Shown here piece by piece: positions 1 to 5,056 of a stretch of 7,324 nucleotides of DNA (position 1 is its first letter; every line of letters begins with the position of its first letter). The position numbers were made by a program, and so were the translations under genes. The stretch is from an uncultured Devosia sp. (lineage in GTDB: Bacteria; Pseudomonadota; Alphaproteobacteria; Rhizobiales; Devosiaceae). The stretch lies in NCBI GenBank assembly GCA_934553185.1, contig CAKTFF010000098.1, forward strand, positions 1-7,324. The letters run 5' to 3'. The notes below the pieces were generated by a model. The model was not told the origin of the DNA. It worked only from the letters and a program-made list of their open reading frames with translations, and did no database searches.

Positions 1-1290
1 TTCCTGGCCCTGAAAAAGGCATGGCGTCTGTGGCCCAAGCAGAAGCAGGCTGGTGATGGCGCGCAAACGTGCCTGGCACACCAGTGTCGACAGCCGGAAG
101 CCGCGGGCGGAGTTGGCCACCTGATCGTGGTTTTCAAGGAAGTGGACGTAGTGCTCGGGGAGGGTCTCGAGATTGGGCGTGCCGTACGGCTTGTTGCGCA
201 TGTTGGAGCGCTGGCTTTGATAAAGAAAGCCGTATTTCAGCGCTGAAACGATCTCCTGCGGCGTGCCTCGGTAGTCCTGGTAGTAGAAGTCGTTGTGCCC
301 TGTGGCGGCAACGCGCACGGCATGCTGGAAATCATCGTTGATCATGGCATCGACGCCAAAGCCGCCCTCGTCGGCGGGCACGATCATCTGGCGCTGCTGC
401 GGCTGGTTTTCCACCACGACATAGGCCCGCCGGGCGCCGGAAGCCTCGCGCACCGCCTTGGTGAATTCGGTCAGGATATGCTCGTCGCTTTCGTCGAACA
501 GGGCCTGCACGGCATCGACGCGTAGGCCATCAATGTGAAAGTCAGCGACCCAATAGGCGGCATTGCCGACAACAAAGTCGCGCACGGCGCGGGAGCCTTG
601 GCCGTCATAGTTGAAGGAGGCGCCCCATTCGTTTTCGTAGCGGGTGGTGAAGAAGTTTTTGCTGTAGGCGCTGAAGTGGTCGCCCATGCCCACATGGTTG
701 TAAACGACATCCAAGATCACCCCGAGCCCGATGGCATGGGCGCGATCAACGAAGCGGCGCATGGCGTCGGGGTCGCCATAGGGGGCAAACGGGGCATAGG
801 GGAGGGTCACGTCATAGCCCCAGCCGAAACGGCCCTTGAAGGTGCCGACGGGCATGACCTGGACAACAGTGATCCCGGTGTCCTTGAGATGCTGCAGACG
901 CTCGGCCGCCGCGGCCCAGGTGCCTTCTTGGGTAAAGGTGCCGATATGGAGTTCGTAAAGAACCTGGTCCTGGCGGTTGACGCCGGTCCAGTTCTTGTCC
1001 GTCCACGCAAAATCGGACGCCATCACCACCGACGGGCCATCGCTCCCCTCGGGCTGCCAGCGCGAGGCCAGGTCGGGCAGGCGCGGGCCTCCATCGAGGC
1101 GGAACCAGTAGCGCGCGCCGGCGCCTATGCCGGGGATGTCGGCTTCGAAAAACCCGTCGCCGACAGGGTCGAGGGGAAACTCGCCCTTGCCCTCGATGTC
1201 GACGGCGGCGGATTGGTGCCCCTCCGCCCAGAGCGTGAAGCGTGTGCCGCTGTCATGGGGGACTGCGCCAAAGGATTTTGGTGATGACAT
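1..1290 (-). CDS. treZ: Malto-oligosyltrehalose trehalohydrolase (TreZ), 3'-truncated by window edge
   Basis: A cytoplasmic GH13 enzyme that hydrolyses maltooligosyltrehalose to release trehalose; it normally follows TreY in the TreY/TreZ pathway. The frame is open for 430 codons from ATG at 1290 to the window edge; the family usually has about 580-600 residues. Residues 1-95 form the N-terminal beta-sandwich, with the family's PDLASRWQPEGSDGPS linker at 72-87. The (beta/alpha)8 barrel follows, with all four GH13 regions visible: DVVYNH (194-199), GLRVDA (255-260, nucleophile D259), VVVENQ (291-296, acid/base E294) and ENHDQ (386-390, transition-state D389). GWGYD at 156-160 and YGDPDAMRRFVDRAH at 171-185 are also typical of TreZ. 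No signal peptide is seen. The start has only a weak GGCGG upstream. It lies 71 bases after the preceding gene in the same direction, so it may belong to that operon. A branching enzyme is less likely given the linker and barrel motifs. Confidence 0.93.
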   Translation of the reverse strand, partial: MSSPKSFGAVPHDSGTRFTLWAEGHQSAAVDIEGKGEFPLDPVGDGFFEADIPGIGAGARYWFRLDGGPRLPDLASRWQPEGSDGPSVVMASDFAWTDKNWTGVNRQDQVLYELHIGTFTQEGTWAAAAERLQHLKDTGITVVQVMPVGTFKGRFGWGYDVTLPYAPFAPYGDPDAMRRFVDRAHAIGLGVILDVVYNHVGMGDHFSAYSKNFFTTRYENEWGASFNYDGQGSRAVRDFVVGNAAYWVADFHIDGLRVDAVQALFDESDEHILTEFTKAVREASGARRAYVVVENQPQQRQMIVPADEGGFGVDAMINDDFQHAVRVAATGHNDFYYQDYRGTPQEIVSALKYGFLYQSQRSNMRNKPYGTPNLETLPEHYVHFLENHDQVANSARGFRLSTLVCQARLRAITSLLLLGPQTPCLFQGQE

Positions 1291-1304
1291 GGATGGTGAG
1301 CCGC

Positions 1305-1350
1305 CGGGAAAGTTTGGGGGCAGAACGAGCCGCCCCCGTCTTTGTTCCCG
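1305..1350. repeat. Imperfect inverted repeat (hairpin) in the gap before treZ
   Basis: GGGGGC at 1316-1321 pairs with GCCCCC at 1332-1337 around a 10-base loop. It is extended by AAAG (1309-1312) with CTTT (1340-1343), and CGGG (1305-1308) with CCCG (1347-1350). The result is a long GC-rich hairpin occupying most of the 71-base gap between the 206-codon gene and treZ. No T-tract follows it on the minus strand, so it is not a clear intrinsic terminator. It could be an attenuator or mRNA-processing/stability element; this is inferred from the sequence only. Confidence 0.5.
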
Positions 1351-1361
1351 GTGCGAGGGCG

Positions 1362-1982
1362 TCAGGGTGCCGCGCTCAACTGCGCAGCCAGCAGCTTGAT
1401 CGAGCGCATGCGGGTATCACTGTCTGTCGGCGCCACCTGGATGGCGTCGGGATAATCGAGCGCCAATTCGAGAGCTTCGGCGCCGGTGCCGACCACGTCA
1501 GGGGGCACCGTCACCTCTGTCGTGATCGTTTCGCCGGCGGGAACCGGGATGGTTTGGAGCACGGTGTTGTTGACCCGCACGGCGACGCGCTGCACGGGCT
1601 GGCCTTCCCAGGTGATGGCGAAGATTTCGAGCCGAAGCAGCAGCGGGCCGCTTGTGTTCGGCGGCAGGGCGAAACGCAGGCGCGAGGTCTGGCCGATGGC
1701 ATGCGTGCCGTCTCCCGCTGGTCCGTCCCAGCCACAAACGCGCAGCGGGCGTGCCTGGTCGATGCCATCGGGGCGGAACGAGACCGGGGTGCCCAGCACG
1801 TACTCGCCCGACACCGGCTGGTTGAGGCAGGTGGTGGTCTGGTCGACATAATAGGCGCGGTAGTCTTCCGGCACATCCGGGTGAAGCATCAGCCATGCCG
1901 CCCAGAGTTCAAAGGCAATGAGGAGGGCAACGAGGGCGTAGGCGAGGAGGGCCAGCGGACGTGCCATGGTGCGGTCAGACAA
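1362..1982 (-). CDS. Membrane-anchored hypothetical protein with extracytoplasmic beta-rich domain
   Basis: Function not recognised with confidence. The 206-residue product has one N-terminal hydrophobic segment (about residues 9-33), then a probably periplasmic domain. That domain has RVCGW and, later, GQPVQRVAVRVNN, a pattern I associate with small beta-sandwich domains attached to, or encoded beside, bacterial membrane glycosyltransferases. That family link is from memory. Two cysteines (in TTCLN and RVCGW) could form a disulfide. The start is taken as TTG at 1982 because GGAG at 1995-1992 lies 9 bases upstream; the alternative ATG at 1967 (201 residues) has no ribosome site at useful distance. 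With the TTG start, the gene overlaps the end of the upstream glycosyltransferase gene by 8 bases, which implies coupled translation and a shared function, perhaps as an accessory or substrate-binding subunit. Confidence 0.72.
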   Translation of the reverse strand: MSDRTMARPLALLAYALVALLIAFELWAAWLMLHPDVPEDYRAYYVDQTTTCLNQPVSGEYVLGTPVSFRPDGIDQARPLRVCGWDGPAGDGTHAIGQTSRLRFALPPNTSGPLLLRLEIFAITWEGQPVQRVAVRVNNTVLQTIPVPAGETITTEVTVPPDVVGTGAEALELALDYPDAIQVAPTDSDTRMRSIKLLAAQLSAAP

Positions 1983-3135
1983 GGGTCAACACTCCGGTAA
2001 GCCAGCCCACGGTGCCGTAATAATTGCCCACAAGGATCACGGCGAGCGCCAGCCAGAACAGCGGCCACCAGCGCGCCAGCAGCGTTGAAGCCGTCTGGGT
2101 GATGGGCGCGAGGCCGACAACGAAGCGGAGCATGGAGGCCATGCCGGCAAACAGCGGCAGCATGAGGCAAACAAAGCAGAACAGGGCCGCCGGATAGTGC
2201 CGGCGAATGGCGAGAACGACGATCATGGCCATGCCCACGATCCAGGACGCGGCGAGCTGCTGGGAAACGCGCGGCATCCAGGTGCCGACGGGAAAAGTGG
2301 TGAGCGCCGTCCAAAGATAGCCCAGCGGATTGCCCGTCGCCCTGCCCCAGGCGCGCTGCACATGGCGGAAGGCCAGGGCATCGCCGATGTGGAAGTGGAG
2401 AAAGGCCATATAGGCGAACAGCCCCAGCGGCGCGATGAAGATGGCAAGAAGGAGGTCGGGCCGGCGGAGGACGGCGGGTACAAAGCCAAGGGGCGTGCCG
2501 CCACGCTGGCGATGATCGAGAAAGGCCTGGAGGACGATAGCGAGGACGATGAACACGCCCACGATCCGCGTGCCCGACAGCAGGGCGGCGAAAATGCCTG
2601 CCAGGAGGTATCGCTGTTTGCGCAGGGACGCGAAGACGCAGACGGTGAGGAGGAGGAACAGAACTTCGGTGTAAAAAGTCGTGAAATACATCGAAAACGG
2701 CCCGGCCAGCACAAAGGCGCTGAACAGCACATAAGCGCGGCGGTCCTTGCCCAGCAGCGGCCAGGAAAAGCGCGCGGCAAGGATAGCCAGCAGCACCGAG
2801 ACGGGTGTCGCCACGGTCATCATATGGAGGCCGGACAGCCTTTGGAGCGCCCCGATTAACATGGGATAAAGCGGAAAAAACGCCCAATTGGCGGCCGTGC
2901 TCATGCTGGGCACCGGGAAGGGGTCGTAACCCTCTGTGGCAAGCCGCACATACCAAACACAATCCCAGCGGCACATAGCCTGTGCAAAGGAGCCGAGCGC
3001 GGCATTGTCCACCGTTTGCGCATAGGCAAAATAGCGGATAAACTCGCCCAAAACCGCAAACAACATGGGGATAAGCAAGAGCCACAGGCCGCTTGGGCTG
3101 CTGGGATGGTCGACGGGCCGTTCCGGGGTCTGCAA
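1975..3135 (-). CDS. PIG-V-like GT-C family integral membrane glycosyltransferase
   Basis: A 386-residue polytopic inner-membrane protein with roughly nine to ten hydrophobic segments. Its pattern matches bacterial relatives of GPI mannosyltransferase 2 (PIG-V, GT76-like). RWDCVWYVRLATEGYD at 56-71 supplies the first-loop acidic residue (D58) expected of GT-C enzymes. FFPLYPMLI (86-94) and FYTEVLF (154-160) are the other family landmarks, with MLRF at 335-338 towards the C-terminus. Such enzymes transfer a sugar from a polyprenyl-phosphate donor on the outer face of the membrane. Neither the sugar nor the acceptor can be read here; mannose is not assured outside eukaryotes. The start is TTG at 3135, chosen because GGAGAAA (3146-3140) lies upstream with 7 bases between GGAG and TTG; the next ATG would cut into the first membrane segment. 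It is the first gene of the leftward block and overlaps the next gene. Confidence 0.8.
   Translation of the reverse strand: MQTPERPVDHPSSPSGLWLLLIPMLFAVLGEFIRYFAYAQTVDNAALGSFAQAMCRWDCVWYVRLATEGYDPFPVPSMSTAANWAFFPLYPMLIGALQRLSGLHMMTVATPVSVLLAILAARFSWPLLGKDRRAYVLFSAFVLAGPFSMYFTTFYTEVLFLLLTVCVFASLRKQRYLLAGIFAALLSGTRIVGVFIVLAIVLQAFLDHRQRGGTPLGFVPAVLRRPDLLLAIFIAPLGLFAYMAFLHFHIGDALAFRHVQRAWGRATGNPLGYLWTALTTFPVGTWMPRVSQQLAASWIVGMAMIVVLAIRRHYPAALFCFVCLMLPLFAGMASMLRFVVGLAPITQTASTLLARWWPLFWLALAVILVGNYYGTVGWLTGVLTLV
1992..1995 (-). promoter_or_regulatory. Ribosome binding site fixing the TTG start at 1982
   Basis: GGAG on the minus strand, 9 bases before TTG 1982 and 24 bases before ATG 1967. It lies inside the 3' end of the glycosyltransferase gene. 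Its spacing favours the TTG. Confidence 0.5.
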
Positions 3136-3139
3136 GTGG

Positions 3140-3146
3140 TTTCTCC
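3140..3146 (-). promoter_or_regulatory. Ribosome binding site fixing the TTG start at 3135
   Basis: GGAGAAA on the minus strand, with 7 bases between GGAG and the TTG at 3135. There is no in-frame ATG nearby with a comparable site, so this decides the start of the PIG-V-like gene. Confidence 0.6.
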
Positions 3147-3173
3147 AGGCGCAGCGCAGGGGTGATAGCTAAT

Positions 3174-3190
3174 CGATCAAGCCTTGATCG
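3174..3190. repeat. Perfect 8+1+8 palindrome, candidate operator
   Basis: CGATCAAG and CTTGATCG flank a single C. Outside it, A3171-T3193, A3172-T3192 and a T3173-G3191 wobble continue the symmetry. It sits 38 bases upstream of the leftward TTG start (3135) and about 85 bases upstream of the proposed opgG-family start, a reasonable position for a transcription-factor site. The cognate regulator is not in the window. Confidence 0.5.
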
Positions 3191-3275
3191 GTTGTCTAGT
3201 CAACCATGCTTTGCACGCATGGAACGCATGCAACAACTTTTCACCCTAGCCCACGTTCGCAGATTGCCGAAGAAC

Positions 3276-4904
3276 ATGGCTACGCTATTTTGTACGAGTA
3301 ACCAGTTGAAGCGTCAGTCCAGCCTCTCCTTTCGCCGCCGACAGGTCCTGCAAGGGCTTGGCGGCGTGATTCTGTTGATGACCTCGACGTCGCTCACGGT
3401 ACCCACCCTCGCGCAGACCGAAGGGGAGGCGTTTGCCTTTGACTTCGACTCCTTCAGCAACCGCATGAAAATGCTGGCGGCGGCGCCCTTCGCGCCGGCC
3501 ACCGTTGCTCTGCCGGAAGCCTTTGCCGATCTCGATTACGACAGCTACCGGCTGATCCAGTATCGCAACGAGGCCAGCAAGTGGATGGACGCCGATCTCG
3601 GCTATCGGCTGCAGGCCTTTCACCTCGGCTGGCTTTATGCCGAGCCGGTCAAGGTGTTCGAGCTCGAGGAAGGCGAGGCGCATCCGGTCGGCTTTGCCGC
3701 GGGCGACTTCGAGTATCACAACGAAGACGTCGGCGCGGCTGCGGCGGCCATGGAGTTTCCGGGCGTTGCCGGCTTTCGTGTCAACGCGCCGATCAACAAT
3801 CCCGATGGCTATGACGAACTGGTGTCGTTTCTGGGGGCCAGCTATTTCCGCTCGCTGGGCCGCGACAACCTTTACGGCATCAGCGCGCGCGGCCTCGTGC
3901 TCAATTCCTGGCTGGACCTGCCCGAGGAATTTCCGCGCTTTTCCGAATACTATCTCGAAAAGCCCGCGCCTGGCGGCCCGCTGACCATTTATGCCGCGCT
4001 CGAAAGCCAGAGCCTGACCGGCGCCTATCGGTTCATCATCACGCCCGCCGGGCCGGACCGGCAGGAAACCACCATGGACGTGACGGCGCGGCTGTTCTTC
4101 CGCGCCGATGTCAAGGAACTCGGCGTCGCTCCGCTGACCTCCATGTTTCTCTATGCCGAAGCCAATCGCGGCGGCTTCGATGATTATCGCCCGCAGGTCC
4201 ATGACAGCAATGGCTTGCTGGTGGAGCGCGAAAGCGGCGAAATCCTGTGGCGCGCGCTCAACAACGGCACGACGCTGGGCAATAGCTATTTCTGGGAAAA
4301 CAACCCGCGCGCCTTCGGGCTGTACCAGCGCGGCCGCGATTTCGAGACGTATCAGGATGCCGGTGCCCATTACGAGCGCCGCCCATCCCTGCGGGTGGAG
4401 CCGGCTGGCCAATGGGGCCAGGGCATGGTGCGCCTGATCGAGATTCCGGCGACCCTTGAAGCAGATGACAACATCGTCGCTTTCTGGATCCCGGCCGAAC
4501 CGGCGCTGGCTGGCGAGGCGCGCGAATACGATTACCGGCTGATCTGGGGCAATCTCGACCCAGAAAACAATCCGAACATGGCCTATGTCGCCGAAACCCG
4601 TGCCGGGCTCGGTGGTGTGTCGGGCGTCGCCAATGCGGCAAGCCTGCGCAAGTTCGTTGTCGACTTCAAGGGCGGTGAACTCGACGCTTTGCCCGTGGGG
4701 ACCCCGATGGACGTTTTGGCAACGGTGGGTGGCGGCCTGTTGCGCAATTCCGTTTTGTCGCGCGTCGATGCCAATGGCGTGTGGCGCCTGGTTCTCGATG
4801 TCGAAACCGACGGCGCTTCCCCGCTCGAGCTCAAGGCTTACCTGATCGGGCTGGGACGAAAGCTCACAGAAACCTGGCTATACCAGTGGAGACCGGTAGC
4901 ATGA
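3276..4904 (+). CDS. opgG: Periplasmic glucan biosynthesis protein, OpgG/OpgD (MdoG/MdoD) family, Tat-exported
   Basis: Periplasmic protein needed to form or shape osmoregulated periplasmic glucans; the family is now linked to beta-1,2-glucanase activity (GH186). The product is 542 residues, within the family's usual 510-550. FRRRQVLQGLGG at residues 19-30 and the following hydrophobic stretch form a twin-arginine signal, with likely cleavage after TLA at about residue 46. The mature protein starts with FDFDSF and carries family motifs, including DADLGYRLQAFH, GRDNLYGISARGL and DDYRPQVHDSNG (302-313), followed by GEILWRALNN. Tat export is characteristic of E. coli OpgD rather than the Sec-exported OpgG, so the G/D assignment is open. 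The start is uncertain: ATG 3276 has only a too-close GAAGAA. ATG 3219 and 3228 have no ribosome site. TTG 3306 has GAG at 7 bases and would give a compact Tat signal. An open frame further upstream overlaps the divergent gene. Its stop overlaps the next ATG (ATGA), as in an operon. Confidence 0.9.
   Translation: MATLFCTSNQLKRQSSLSFRRRQVLQGLGGVILLMTSTSLTVPTLAQTEGEAFAFDFDSFSNRMKMLAAAPFAPATVALPEAFADLDYDSYRLIQYRNEASKWMDADLGYRLQAFHLGWLYAEPVKVFELEEGEAHPVGFAAGDFEYHNEDVGAAAAAMEFPGVAGFRVNAPINNPDGYDELVSFLGASYFRSLGRDNLYGISARGLVLNSWLDLPEEFPRFSEYYLEKPAPGGPLTIYAALESQSLTGAYRFIITPAGPDRQETTMDVTARLFFRADVKELGVAPLTSMFLYAEANRGGFDDYRPQVHDSNGLLVERESGEILWRALNNGTTLGNSYFWENNPRAFGLYQRGRDFETYQDAGAHYERRPSLRVEPAGQWGQGMVRLIEIPATLEADDNIVAFWIPAEPALAGEAREYDYRLIWGNLDPENNPNMAYVAETRAGLGGVSGVANAASLRKFVVDFKGGELDALPVGTPMDVLATVGGGLLRNSVLSRVDANGVWRLVLDVETDGASPLELKAYLIGLGRKLTETWLYQWRPVA
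4888..4891 (+). promoter_or_regulatory. Ribosome binding site for the ATG at 4901
   Basis: GGAG, 9 bases before ATG 4901, inside the last codons of the opgG-family gene. It is clearly better than anything before the opgH ATG at 5057, which makes 4901 the likely original translation start of opgH. Confidence 0.6.
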
Positions 4905-5041
4905 AGTATTCTGCAGATTTCCCCATGGGCAATGCCTTGCCGGATGCGCCGCTCCACATGCCCAAGCAGCAGCTCGAAGCGCGGCGCTCGTTGTTTCGGG
5001 CTTTGCGTGACACTTGGTCGGCTTTCGCCGGACGCCCATAA
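4901..5041 (+). CDS. 46-codon ORF, probable detached N-terminus of OpgH
   Basis: The ATG overlaps the opgG-family stop by four bases (ATGA) and has GGAG 9 bases upstream, so translation here is likely. The peptide has no membrane segment. It contains ALPDAPLHMPKQQLEARR followed by a basic/aromatic stretch ending in AFAGRP. From memory, a P-L-x-M-P-x-Q segment like this is common in the cytoplasmic N-terminus of proteobacterial OpgH proteins, just before the first membrane helix. It ends at TAA 5039-5041. The frame is the same as opgH (5057): without the TAA, 4901-6823 would be one 641-codon frame including its final stop. It may be a broken part of opgH, a leader peptide coupling opgG to opgH, or an independent small subunit. 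Loss of the stop through sequencing correction is also possible. Confidence 0.7.
   Translation: MKYSADFPMGNALPDAPLHMPKQQLEARRSLFRALRDTWSAFAGRP
5039..5041 (+). other. In-frame TAA interrupting the extended opgH frame
   Basis: Codon 47 of the frame beginning at ATG 4901 is TAA. Five sense codons follow, then ATG 5057 of opgH in the same frame. A one-base change in this codon would join both parts. No frameshift is needed. Confidence 0.75.
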
Positions 5042-5056
5042 ACGTTACAAGAGCTG

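Larger units (their letters stand above)
3136..3275. promoter_or_regulatory. Divergent intergenic region with stacked inverted repeats
   Basis: These 140 bases separate the two divergent blocks and should hold both promoters. Visible dyads are: CGATCAAG-C-CTTGATCG (3174-3190, perfect 8+1+8, extendable outward by A-T pairs and a G-T pair); GGTTG-6-CAACC (3190-3205, with CTAG at the centre); and CCATGC-7-GCATGG (3204-3222). ACGCATG is also directly repeated at 3215-3221 and 3224-3230, nine bases apart. The dyads abut almost end to end, as in regulator operators. I could not identify a convincing -35/-10 pair on either strand; TTGACT (3203-3198, minus) is a possible -35 for the leftward genes but lacks a good partner. 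Confidence 0.45.

Noticed and set aside
535..1284. 249-codon plus-strand open frame
   Set aside because: It is the complement of treZ, whose four GH13 regions are intact on the minus strand.
1305..1350. Intrinsic terminator
   Set aside because: The stem is strong but no T-run follows on the minus strand, the direction of transcription.
1889..3085. 398-codon minus-strand open frame in another phase of the PIG-V-like gene
   Set aside because: It is rich in R, P, H and C with no membrane pattern. The overlapping frame at 1975-3135 has clear helices, motifs and a ribosome site.
3190..3205. HutC/GntR-type operator
   Set aside because: The centre GTCTAGTC resembles the GT-N-TA-N-AC pattern, but one half-site is wrong, so no regulator family is assigned.
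3174..3230. CRISPR repeat or insertion-sequence end
   Set aside because: The repeats are short and mostly inverted, with no regular repeat-spacer pattern, no transposase nearby and no target duplication.
3093..3275. N-terminal extension of the opgG-family frame back to ATG 3093
   Set aside because: It would overlap the divergent gene and its ribosome site and run through the dyad cluster. It would also put about 80 residues before the Tat signal.
3285..4412. 375-codon minus-strand open frame opposite the opgG-family gene
   Set aside because: It is antisense to a well-supported family member, lacks recognisable motifs, and has the residue bias of a complementary frame.
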